From positions 3,720,001 through 3,784,000 of the forward strand of contig LR134135.1 of the NCBI GenBank assembly GCA_900635465.1: DNA of 64,000 nt. The letters run 5' to 3'. The notes beneath the pieces are model-generated. The model searched no databases. It was not told the origin of the DNA and saw only the letters and a program-made list of their open reading frames with translations. This document shows, piece after piece, positions 9,784 to 19,073 of this stretch (within the stretch, counting starts at the first letter, position 1; every line of letters begins with the position of its first letter). Source of the DNA: Lelliottia amnigena. GTDB lineage: Bacteria; Pseudomonadota; Gammaproteobacteria; Enterobacterales; Enterobacteriaceae. A program made the position numbers and the translations under genes.

Positions 9784-12699
9784 ATGGCAACTCAAAGCGA
9801 ATACGAGTTAGAAACGCAGTTGGTGGAACAACTGGTTGGTATGCACTACGAACCAGTGAACGTTACCGACGAAGCCAGCATGAAAGCCAACCTAAAAAAA
9901 CAGATTGAGATCCACAATCGGCTGGAATCTGTGCCACTAACTGACAATGAATTTAACCGTATTTTCCTGCACCTAACCAAAGGTAATGAAGTTATCGATC
10001 GCGCAAGAACACTACGCGATCGCTACCAGTTACTGCGCGAAGACGGCACAGAGAAGTGGCTCAGCTTTATTAATAAAGAGGAGTGGTGCCAGAACGAGTT
10101 TCAAGTCACCCGCCAGGTGAAGCAGTTTAATGCCGAGCAAAACAGCCGTAAGACTCGCTTTGACGTAACCCTATTAATCAACGGCTTGCCGCTCGTACAA
10201 ATTGAGCTTAAACGCCGTGGTTTAGGGCTAAAAGAAGCCTTTAATCAGATTGACCGTTACCACCGCGATGCTTTCTGGGTCGGCAGCGGCCTGTTCCAGT
10301 ATGTGCAAATATTTATCATCAGCAATGGCGTGGATACCAAATACTACGCCAACAACCGCGCGAATCACTTTGAACAAACTTATTTCTGGACCGATGAAAA
10401 AAATGAGCCAATAAAAGCGCTGGATAAATTCGCCGAAGCGTTCCTGAAAGTCTGCCATATCGCCAAAATGATCACCCATTACACTGTACTGAACGAAACC
10501 CGTAAGTGCCTGATGGTGATGCGCCCGTATCAGTATTACGCCTGTGAAGCGATGATTCGCCATGTTAAGGAAAGCCTGCATCTTCAGGGCAAACCACATA
10601 ACGGTTATATCTGGCACACCACCGGTTCTGGTAAGACGCTGACCTCGTTTAAAGCAAGCCAGGTAATCATGGAGATGCCTGAAGTGGATCGGGTTATTTT
10701 TGTGGTCGACCGTCGTGATCTGGATTACCAGACAGCTAAAGAATTCAACAGCTTTGCCAAAGACAGCGTAGATACCACTAATAACACCAGCACGCTGATT
10801 AAGCATCTGAAAACCACCAGCAGCAAACTGACGCTGACCACTATTCAGAAATTAAATAACGCCATCACGCACGATGGCTATAAAGCACAACTGGAACACC
10901 TGCGCAAAGAGCGCATCGTGTTTATCTTTGATGAATGCCACCGCAGCCAGTTTGGCGACACCCATAAAGCAATTGTGAATTTCTTTGAAAACGCGCAGTT
11001 GTTTGGCTTCACCGGCACACCGATTTTCGCCGATAACGTCAATGTCACCAATGGCATCAAGCAGACCACAGAAATGTTGTTTGAGAAATGCCTGCACAAA
11101 TACGTGATTGTCGATGCCATTCGCGACGAAAACGTACTGCGTTTTGCGGTGGAATATGTAGGCACCTACAAACGCAAAGAGAGCAGTAATGAGATTGATA
11201 TCGAGGTGGAAGATATCGATACCAAAGAGGTGATGGAAAGCGACATCCGGCTGGGGAAAATCACCGACTATATTCTGGCACATCACAACGCCAAGACCCG
11301 CAACCGTGAATTTACCGCCATGTTCTGCGTCGGGTCGGTAGATATGCTGATCCGCTACTACAAACTATTTAAAGAAAAACAGGCCGCCATGGTCGCGGAA
11401 AATCCAAATTACAAACCGTTGAAAGTAGCGACCATCTTTACCTATGCCGCCAACGAAACAGACAAAAGTGATAAAGAAGCGGTTAACGGCCTGTTGGATG
11501 AAGAAGACATCAGCCTGCCGCAAGGGGCGAAGATTGACACATCCAGCCGCGACCACCTTGACAGCTTTATCAAGGATTACAACGAACTGTACAGCACCAG
11601 CTATTCAGCCAATGATTCACAAAGTTTCTATAACTATTACAAAAACATCGCTCAGCGCACCAAAGAAAAAGGCATCGATATTCTGCTGGTAGTGAACATG
11701 TTCCTTACCGGCTTTGATAGCCCAGCACTGAACACGTTGTATGTGGATAAGAACCTGCGCTTCCACGGTTTGGTGCAAGGCTTTTCACGCACCAACCGCA
11801 TCCTTAACGAGAAGAAAAGCCACGGGAACATCGTCTGCTTCCGCAACCTGAAAAAGGCGACAGACGAGGCGATTGCGCTGTTTTCCAATAAAGATGCGTC
11901 TTCCGTGGTACTGGTTAAACCGTTTGAAGAATATTTGAGTGATTATCAGGATGCTGTTGACCGCCTGCTGACGTTAACGCCAACGGTTGAAAGTGTGGAT
12001 AGTCTGCCGGATGAAAAAGCGCAGCTGGAATTTGTGACCGCTTTTCGCGACGTCATGCGGCTTAAAAACATTCTTGAAAGCTTTGCTGATTTCGATGATG
12101 CGGCGAAACCTTTGTCCGAGCAGATACTGGCTGATTACACCAGTAAATACCTCGATATTCATGACAAGGTGAAAAAGCATTCCACCAAAGAGAAAGTATC
12201 CATTCTTGATGATATTGATTTTGAAGTGTCACTGATCCACCGCGATGAGATTAACGTCGGCTACATTCTGAAACTATTGGCCGGTATTCAGGCCATGCCG
12301 CCGAAAGAACAGCAAGAACAGAAGAAAAAGATCATGGATATCGTCGACAGCGATGTCACGCTGCGCAGTAAACGTGAGCTGATTGAAAACTTTATTGAAG
12401 AAAACCTGCTGCACGTCACCCATGATGAAGATGTCACTCAGACATTTGAAACCTATGTTGAACGTGAAAAAAGTAAAGCCATTTCAGTACTGTGTGAAGA
12501 AGAACGACTGGATGCCATTAAGCTCACAGGACTACTGGAGAATTACATTTTCACCGATGTACTCCCGCGAGAAGATCAGGTTGCCGAAACCCTCACCTGG
12601 CAACCTAAAATTCTGGAACGTAAAACGGTGCGCACACGCGTATATGAGCGCGTACGTGGCGTGATTGATACGTTTATTGATGGAATGCGTGGGTTTTAA
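9784..12699 (+). CDS. hsdR: Type I restriction endonuclease subunit HsdR
   Basis: A 971-aa restriction and translocation subunit. The N-terminal PD-(D/E)xK nuclease is visible as RFDVTLLINGLPLVQIELKRRG (about 120-141). The SF2 motor follows: Walker A in TTGSGKTLTSFKA near 280, DECHRSQFG near 385, FTGTPIF near 410 and the motif VI-like QGFSRTNRI near 667. A C-terminal helical domain binds the methylase core. Layout and sequence recall EcoR124-type (IC) HsdR. It follows hsdS after 58 nt in the same direction and probably belongs to the same transcription unit. Confidence 0.95.
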   Translation: MATQSEYELETQLVEQLVGMHYEPVNVTDEASMKANLKKQIEIHNRLESVPLTDNEFNRIFLHLTKGNEVIDRARTLRDRYQLLREDGTEKWLSFINKEEWCQNEFQVTRQVKQFNAEQNSRKTRFDVTLLINGLPLVQIELKRRGLGLKEAFNQIDRYHRDAFWVGSGLFQYVQIFIISNGVDTKYYANNRANHFEQTYFWTDEKNEPIKALDKFAEAFLKVCHIAKMITHYTVLNETRKCLMVMRPYQYYACEAMIRHVKESLHLQGKPHNGYIWHTTGSGKTLTSFKASQVIMEMPEVDRVIFVVDRRDLDYQTAKEFNSFAKDSVDTTNNTSTLIKHLKTTSSKLTLTTIQKLNNAITHDGYKAQLEHLRKERIVFIFDECHRSQFGDTHKAIVNFFENAQLFGFTGTPIFADNVNVTNGIKQTTEMLFEKCLHKYVIVDAIRDENVLRFAVEYVGTYKRKESSNEIDIEVEDIDTKEVMESDIRLGKITDYILAHHNAKTRNREFTAMFCVGSVDMLIRYYKLFKEKQAAMVAENPNYKPLKVATIFTYAANETDKSDKEAVNGLLDEEDISLPQGAKIDTSSRDHLDSFIKDYNELYSTSYSANDSQSFYNYYKNIAQRTKEKGIDILLVVNMFLTGFDSPALNTLYVDKNLRFHGLVQGFSRTNRILNEKKSHGNIVCFRNLKKATDEAIALFSNKDASSVVLVKPFEEYLSDYQDAVDRLLTLTPTVESVDSLPDEKAQLEFVTAFRDVMRLKNILESFADFDDAAKPLSEQILADYTSKYLDIHDKVKKHSTKEKVSILDDIDFEVSLIHRDEINVGYILKLLAGIQAMPPKEQQEQKKKIMDIVDSDVTLRSKRELIENFIEENLLHVTHDEDVTQTFETYVEREKSKAISVLCEEERLDAIKLTGLLENYIFTDVLPREDQVAETLTWQPKILERKTVRTRVYERVRGVIDTFIDGMRGF

Positions 12700-12734
12700 T
12701 AGTTTCGGGCGATGAACATTGCAAAGGAATTTTC

Positions 12735-14583
12735 ATGAACGCGATAGATGTCCAGGGTGATGAGGCTCTGGTTACACTGCTGCTGAACGCAGATAAAGGC
12801 GATATTGATCTGCTGATCGATTACATCACCAACACTGGCAAATTTGGTTTTTCAATGTCAGACAGCGTGAAGACCGTATTGCAGGACGCCAAGCGCCACG
12901 ATGTGCCCGATGAAGAAACTCTGCGCCTGCTTGTGCGGGAGTTACAGCATTTTGGTGGCAATACGTTCGTGAATCTGTTTCGTCGCAACGGTGTCGGCTA
13001 TAACGAAATTGTGGATGACGTTGCCAGCCATCTGAAGATTAAAGCCCCGACCTCAACCACTGTAGAAGAAAAAGAAGCGCTGATCATTGACTGTGTCTTT
13101 ACCTCATCATGGAAAAAAATGTCGGATGATGAACGCAGCCAGATTCTGCGTGATATGGGTATAAGCCCATCTGTCAGCATGGATATGCCCGTCTGGCAGA
13201 GAGCAGCATTAGTTGCCAATGGTCTTGCCCAAACTACAGCAGGCAAAGCCCTGCCATTAATGGCAGGGCTTGGGATCGGCCGTGTTTTGGGAGTTCTTAC
13301 GGGGCCCAGTTGGTCTGGCTATTACCGGTCTGTATACAGCCTATGACATCTCAAACCCGGCATTTCGAGTGACCCTGCCCTGCGTGGTGCAGATTGCCTG
13401 GATTCGTTTAAAAAACTCCCACCAGTTCCGACTTGCCACCCAATCATCACCAGCCACGATGCCTGCTCTCACATACGATCAACGCTGGGGATTTGGGCAG
13501 GATATTAACCAACCTGCGCTTACGGTTTCGACAATTCCTCCTTCGGAACTTATCAGCACGGAAGCGATGCAGGAACAGGATATTACCGGTATTTCACGCC
13601 TGAGCCCGCTTTTACAAACGTTGCCCTCACTGGCGACCTCTGCACATGTTGCCAGCCATCAATATATGGAGGTCATTATTAATAGCCCTCTGGCGAGTGT
13701 AAAAGGTGGCCCAGGTTTTCGTGGATTCAGCCTGGGAGAAAAAGGTATTAAGGAACATGCCGTTCTGCTTAATCCTGACAAACTCAATCAACTTATTAAC
13801 GCTGGTATGTTGTTGAATGTTGCTTCTGCTGTGTTGGCGCAAAAACATCTGGCAGATATCAGCAAGAAATTGACGGAAATTGTTGAGGCGGTGCGTGAGG
13901 TTTCTGCGTTCCAAAACAATGCACGTAAGTCAGAGATCATTGGAGCTATACAGTATTTGCAGCAAATTACCCCCGTGGTACTAGAGGGGCAATGCTCACC
14001 CGCAATACGCCAAAAACTGGAAGATATTGAAGTCCAGTTTTCCGCCCTGCAGGCACACTTACTGACTGATATTACTGCTGCTGGCGACAAAGTGTCGGCG
14101 CTTAAAGACCGTGGGCTCTTTGGCAGTACGGAAATTACGAACAAGATCCAAACCCAGCAAAAGATCCTTGATGAGCGAATCCATGAATGGGACCTGGCAA
14201 TTAAGGTTCGTGCGCAAGCATTGCATCTTCTGACTCATGCCGAAGGTGACACAACACTCGTCAAGCACCGCCAACAAACTATTGTTAATAACTATCAGCA
14301 GTTCGAAAGCGTTATTGACAAAGTTGAGCGTCAGCTTCACCAGCGGATACAAGGCATTAGCGCATTGACGGAACAGAGCAATACTACCAATGCCAATAAA
14401 GTATTACTGAGGAAATGGACGACTACTACGTTAATGCAGCAAAAGATGGCTATTGAAGAAGCCCATTTGTCGTTCGCGCAATTCCAACAAGGATTGTTGG
14501 CTGAGCAACCGCAATCTGCACGATTACTGGTAGAAATGCAGGATGGAAAACCGGTGAAGTGTTTTGAATTGCCGGCGGTGTAA
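12735..14583 (+). pseudogene. YaaW-like (DUF3944) protein with coiled-coil extension, frameshifted
   Basis: The first frame, 12735-13346, has an AAGGAA ribosome site and encodes an N-terminal domain like E. coli YaaW (DUF3944 plus the ubiquinol-cytochrome c chaperone-like region; compare ELQHFGGNTFVNLFR). It derails after LGVLTGP. Deleting one base within 13301-13308 (GGGGCCCA) gives LTGPVGLAITGLYTAYDI and continues to 14583, a 615-aa product. The downstream part (13300-14583) has YaaW-like AFRVTLPCVVQIAWIR followed by about 380 residues rich in heptad-like helices. The second frame could only start from a poor internal TTG at 13270. It is the first gene of an operon with a helicase and a TPR protein. 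Its function is unknown. Confidence 0.75.
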
Positions 14584-14631
14584 AACAACACTTCTCACTG
14601 GATAGCGGTTATCTAATGGAGTACCTACATT

Positions 14632-16839
14632 ATGGATTTTTCTGACAACGTTTACACAAATTCGTCATCGACAACGCTAAATGAAGAACAGAGCATGGCG
14701 CTCACAGCGATGAACGAATGGTTATGTGACGGCGACTGCAAGGTCTTTGCCCTAACAGGAGCCTATGGCACAGGAAAAGCGAAGGTACTTCAGGCGCTGC
14801 TGAAGCAAATGCCAAAAACTATAACCACTCGTCGTTATTTGGCTCCTAACGCTCGAACTGCCAGACTGCACGTTACCGGTCAGATAGAAGAAGTTACCAG
14901 TATCTATACCTGGATCTACAGCCAACACCCTCAGGATATAAAAGAAGATAAGCCGTGGTACCCGATTAACTGTCAAGATCATGAAGTTTTTAACGCACCA
15001 CAAGAGTCCTTGTTAGTCATTTTCGATGCACATTTGCTCGGTAATGATTTCTTTGCCTCAGATACTGCACTTTACGGTAGTGGTTATATTCTCAGCGATT
15101 TTTTGTTGCTGTTGAAAGGGAAAATGCAGGATGCTCAGCCGCAATCACTACCTAAAATTTTGTTACTTGGCGACCCTTATCAGCTAAGGCGCGGTGCCAA
15201 AGAGAAAAGTCTGCTGGAAGGCCTGATATTCCAACAGCAACAGATCCCTTTCCGTACAGTTGAGTTGAATTCACAGGATCGTGATTTTGAATCACGGAAT
15301 GAACAGCTCGATTTTCAGCGCGAATTGGTTGGCCAACTCGCTGCACAAAAATTCATTCAATTACCCATCTGCCAGCAGCAAGCGCTCCGTACTATAACCA
15401 AGGGAGAGCAAACAGCTCAGATTGCCGAAGATCTTATCTCTCCGGGCAGTGAGTGCATTTATCTCTGTGCAACTAACGAACGGGCTCAAGCCGTAAATTT
15501 TGGTATCCGAAGCAGGTATTTACAGGCACGAGTGCCGGGTCATTTAGTAGAAGGGGACCGTATTGAAATTTATAACAAAACCTTTAGTTTTGATCATGAT
15601 GGTGATGCGTTGAGTGGACACATGCCGCTACATGCAGGACAATTCGCAAGAGTAACTCAAGCAGCCAGAGGTTTCTTCAGTAAAAGCATTACGCTTAAAG
15701 GCCGAGATAAACCCACGACCGTTGAATTTGCCCACGTTACACTCCAAAGCAATGACACCTTCTCCACCGTACTCTACCTCCCGGAGTTTCTGACTTCGCT
15801 TAAACCTGAACTTGATACTGACAAACTGCTGGCACTACGTATTTGGGCACGAGAAGAGGCAGATGAGCAGGTTAAGGACTCGAAATCTTCCCTAGCAGGG
15901 ATGGATAAAAAAAGCTCGGAATACAAGGCAGCACGCGAAGAGTATCAAAAAAAACATAGTAATTTGATTCTCAATAGTAAATTTACCTACGCCGCTCGAC
16001 TTCGCTACGCCTGGGCACTCACTGTGCATAGGGCGCAGTCACATCCTCCATTTAACAGGGTGATTCTGGACGCGAGTGCTGCCCACGATACTGACAACCC
16101 GGCTACCGATAGTTATTTCCGTTGGCTTTATACCGCCACAACACGAACCATGCATACGCTGGATATACTTAACTATCCTACGCTTAACCCGCTATCAAAA
16201 ACTGAATGGCATTTATCCTCTCTCAGAACAGTACCATTGGTTGTAAAGCAGCGTTTTCACTTTGCTAAAAACAGAATACCTACAGAGAGTGAATTAAATT
16301 CAGTACTACCTACTGGGTTCAACCCCGAGACACCTGCGTTATTTGCGCTGCTGTTGACGATAAGTGACGCACTTCATCATAGTGCGTGGCGTATCAGTTC
16401 AATACACCAGCATCCCTATAAAGAACGCTATTTCCTTAATAACGAATTCGGTGAAGCAACACTAGACTTCGATTATAACGGTAAATTTGAGGTAACTATT
16501 GGGAAATGTCAGGGGCTAAGTGGCAATGCTCAACTGGAACAAGAGTTAAGACAACTGCTCAATACACCAGTAGTTTGGCTCGATGATAACATCCGTATAG
16601 CTATGCATTTTATCGATACCCTAATTGCCAAAAAAGGATGGCGAATAATTGACATCGATGAGAAACCATACAAGGTGTTCGCTATTGCAGAGCATTCCGC
16701 AGGCAAATTAAAACTGGATATTAATATACCTTCTGCGAGTAGCATTTCTCGAAAAGGCGTTATCAGTAGTATTCATCTGGTCCAAGCTGATTCTGAAGAT
16801 GTAAGCGCACAATTTAAGGTGGATTTCATTGATGGCTGA
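14632..16839 (+). CDS. SF1-like helicase/ATPase with altered Walker motifs
   Basis: A 735-aa protein with the layout of RecD/Dda-like superfamily 1 helicases. Motif I is GAYGTGKAK (residues 43-51), with Ala where Ser/Thr is normal. Motif II is IFDAHLL (near 132), lacking the usual catalytic Glu after Asp. Motif III is LLGDPYQLR (near 181). The motif V-like TVHRAQS and motif VI-like LYTATTRT lie between about 465 and 505. The C-terminal 200 residues are unrecognised. It is 48 nt after the YaaW-like gene and overlaps the next gene by 8 bp. It may be a DNA or RNA motor with weak or no ATPase activity; a defence role is only suggested by the island. Confidence 0.7.
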   Translation: MDFSDNVYTNSSSTTLNEEQSMALTAMNEWLCDGDCKVFALTGAYGTGKAKVLQALLKQMPKTITTRRYLAPNARTARLHVTGQIEEVTSIYTWIYSQHPQDIKEDKPWYPINCQDHEVFNAPQESLLVIFDAHLLGNDFFASDTALYGSGYILSDFLLLLKGKMQDAQPQSLPKILLLGDPYQLRRGAKEKSLLEGLIFQQQQIPFRTVELNSQDRDFESRNEQLDFQRELVGQLAAQKFIQLPICQQQALRTITKGEQTAQIAEDLISPGSECIYLCATNERAQAVNFGIRSRYLQARVPGHLVEGDRIEIYNKTFSFDHDGDALSGHMPLHAGQFARVTQAARGFFSKSITLKGRDKPTTVEFAHVTLQSNDTFSTVLYLPEFLTSLKPELDTDKLLALRIWAREEADEQVKDSKSSLAGMDKKSSEYKAAREEYQKKHSNLILNSKFTYAARLRYAWALTVHRAQSHPPFNRVILDASAAHDTDNPATDSYFRWLYTATTRTMHTLDILNYPTLNPLSKTEWHLSSLRTVPLVVKQRFHFAKNRIPTESELNSVLPTGFNPETPALFALLLTISDALHHSAWRISSIHQHPYKERYFLNNEFGEATLDFDYNGKFEVTIGKCQGLSGNAQLEQELRQLLNTPVVWLDDNIRIAMHFIDTLIAKKGWRIIDIDEKPYKVFAIAEHSAGKLKLDINIPSASSISRKGVISSIHLVQADSEDVSAQFKVDFIDG

Positions 16840-18238
16840 GCAAGTTTTTCAACAAATAAACCGTTTGAGAAAAAGTGGTGAACTGGATGCGGCCTGGGAA
16901 CTGGGTTGTACAACAGTGCAACAAAACCCAAGTGATAGCTTTCTTAAAGGGGCTTTCTTCTGGGTATGTTATGCATATTTAAAAGAAGTACGGGATACTA
17001 TTAAAGCGCGAGCCGCAGCAGGGAAAAGTGAGTTTACCCCTACACAACGAGAAGCTGAACGAATCGACTTTTTATTGGACTGGATAATCTGGCTTGATTT
17101 ACCAGACAGTGGTTTCGAGTATCGCAGCCTGTTACTTATCTTTCAGGCTAATTTGGAGCATTTCCCCAAATTGATGCTGCTACTGACCAAACATGCGAAA
17201 ACCCTATTCAGTCCGGAAGACAAACAGCCGTTTATTACGGAGAAAGGCGAATCCCCTAGCTTGATGCTGAAATTTACCCGCAAGCTTGCGAAAACCTGGA
17301 GTAGCCAGACTACATTGCGTCATCTATCTGTGGATGACCTACTCAATTTACTGACACTGACACGCCGTGAAGTTAAAGATACCCAACAACTAATCTGGCT
17401 TGATTATGACGAAGCACGATGCCTTATTGTTGCCAAACGCTACGAAGAGGCGCGAAAACGAATACTGACAGTACTGCGTAAAAAACAGAATGAAGCCTGG
17501 GCGTGGGGGGCACTAGCGGCCACTTATCGGCAGAAAGATCCTCAAGCTGCTATTACATTGTTTGCTAAAGCTTTGAGTTGTGCCCACGATGATGCTCTGG
17601 CGCTTCCGACTCTAAAGGGATTCGCTGCACTGTTAGCAGCTGAAGGTCTTCATAACGAAGCATCAATCTGTGTACAAAGGGCTGTTAATTGTTATCTGCA
17701 TAACGGTTGGCAGATAAAAACTGATCTTGAACAGCTACTCAACCAACCCTGGTATAATCCCCAGGTAAATACCGAGTTACTGACCCCATTTATACTGCTG
17801 CGTTCTCAGAGTGCGACAGATTATCTTTTTGGAGAGCGTGTCCAGAAGCTAGCTTTAGTTCAGAATATCCATGCTGGGAATCGTGGATTCCATGTTTGGG
17901 TTAGCCGAAGTCAAAGCTTGTCCGTTAGAATGAAACTTTGGTCTGAGGAATGGTCACTTTCACCAGGTGATTACGTTCAATTAACTATCACCGAAGAGGA
18001 TCAGTCAGTCATTGCTGTCACACCGGCTACAGCCCAACCGCTCGCTGATGCCGGTGAGATAGAAGATATACTACACGTGACAGATAAAGGTTTTGCTTTT
18101 GTCGGTGATACTTTCATCCCAAAACATCTTGTACCTGAAGGAATGGACGGCCAAAAGGTACACGTTGTACGTGTTACTGAACTAGATAAAACCAAGAATC
18201 GTTATGGTTGGCGAGCATTAAAAGTAACTTGTTCCTGA
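16832..18238 (+). CDS. TPR-like protein with C-terminal cold-shock/OB-like segment
   Basis: A 468-aa protein read from ATG 16832 (a TTG lies one codon earlier), with AAGGTGG inside the end of the helicase gene. Residues 1-300 are helical with TPR-like repeats (EARKRILTVLRKKQNEAWAWGALAATYRQ and a following pair). The C-terminal 100 residues look like OB folds: GFAFVGDTFIPKHLVPEGMD plus KTKNRYGWRALKV recalls cold-shock-type nucleic-acid-binding domains. Overlap with the helicase gene suggests the two products act as a complex, for instance on RNA or single-stranded DNA. No named family is recognised. Confidence 0.65.
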   Translation: MAEQVFQQINRLRKSGELDAAWELGCTTVQQNPSDSFLKGAFFWVCYAYLKEVRDTIKARAAAGKSEFTPTQREAERIDFLLDWIIWLDLPDSGFEYRSLLLIFQANLEHFPKLMLLLTKHAKTLFSPEDKQPFITEKGESPSLMLKFTRKLAKTWSSQTTLRHLSVDDLLNLLTLTRREVKDTQQLIWLDYDEARCLIVAKRYEEARKRILTVLRKKQNEAWAWGALAATYRQKDPQAAITLFAKALSCAHDDALALPTLKGFAALLAAEGLHNEASICVQRAVNCYLHNGWQIKTDLEQLLNQPWYNPQVNTELLTPFILLRSQSATDYLFGERVQKLALVQNIHAGNRGFHVWVSRSQSLSVRMKLWSEEWSLSPGDYVQLTITEEDQSVIAVTPATAQPLADAGEIEDILHVTDKGFAFVGDTFIPKHLVPEGMDGQKVHVVRVTELDKTKNRYGWRALKVTCS

Positions 18239-18267
18239 TGATTCATATATCGGATGCAGACAAATCA

Positions 18268-18292
18268 GGCCTTTCCATCCATAAGAAAGGCC
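18268..18292. terminator. Short hairpin between convergent genes
   Basis: An 8-bp stem, GGCCTTTC/GAAAGGCC, with a 9-nt loop lies between the convergent TPR gene and the Gp2-like gene. There is no strong T run directly after it on the plus strand (ATTGTTGT follows), so it is a weak terminator candidate. Confidence 0.4.
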
Positions 18293-18310
18293 ATTGTTGT
18301 AAAAAATAAA

Positions 18311-18937
18311 TCAACCTCGGCTACAACCGAAATTACGGTCTCCATCACCGAAGATTTTTGTTCGCACCTTAGTCATATAATCTACCCTATTCATTAAGTC
18401 GTTATAAGTTTGTTCAAAGTTGTCTCTTTTACGATTGAGGAGATATTTCCCATTTGATGGGTAATGAACTAATTTTCCAGAGTCATCTATTGGAACACCA
18501 AGTGCACCATACCAAGCTGTAGTAATCATTGTTCGTAAGGTGTTACGACTCAAGTCGTAATCTCCCAGATGATAATAAGCCTCCTGATTAAAACACAATA
18601 TCAGATGGTAATGTCGTTTCCCATTTGCGGTATATTCCCTGACCCATGCGTAACGTAAGGTGGAGTATCGATTATCCGGCCAATCTTTCCTTTTTGTTTT
18701 AAGGTGCTTATGGTGCTCAAGCTTTGCTTTTAATGCACTGGTAAAACGAGATATTGCACCAGAGTCTACTCTGGGTTGAAAGAATGGGTTATCCAGATTT
18801 TCCGTATTTATTGGGTCATGTAAATCAACACGTATAATCATTGTATTAGGATGCTCATTCAGTGATTCATCAATGACCTGTTTAATCCTATTCTGATACA
18901 GGGTTACATGTGAACCAAACTCACTGTCATATGTCAT
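18311..18937 (-). CDS. Inovirus Gp2-like / YagK-YfjJ family protein
   Basis: A 208-aa basic protein of the YagK/YfjJ C-terminal family, also called inovirus Gp2, common in P4-like satellites and inovirus remnants. The recognisable core is RYAWVREYTANGKRHYHLILCFN (about 93-115), a HUH-like or Rep-like pattern with paired His, followed by WYGALGVP and the C-terminal DYMTK region. It may take part in replication of the element, but that is inferred from the family setting. It is transcribed in the same direction as the YfjI-like gene and alpA. Confidence 0.75.
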   Translation of the reverse strand: MTYDSEFGSHVTLYQNRIKQVIDESLNEHPNTMIIRVDLHDPINTENLDNPFFQPRVDSGAISRFTSALKAKLEHHKHLKTKRKDWPDNRYSTLRYAWVREYTANGKRHYHLILCFNQEAYYHLGDYDLSRNTLRTMITTAWYGALGVPIDDSGKLVHYPSNGKYLLNRKRDNFEQTYNDLMNRVDYMTKVRTKIFGDGDRNFGCSRG

Positions 18938-19073
18938 ATATATCCTACCAAGTGATATTGGGATATTGAATGGACCGCATATATAGTACCTATCAAGATA
19001 ACAACCCCTTAATGGTTATGGGCTCAGTTTATATATTTACTCTTGAATTAAATATTTATTCAGACGTACGATA

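Noticed and set aside
13270..14583. Second half of the YaaW-like gene as an independent gene
   Set aside because: It would need a TTG start without a ribosome site, and homology runs through the break, so it is treated as one frameshifted gene.
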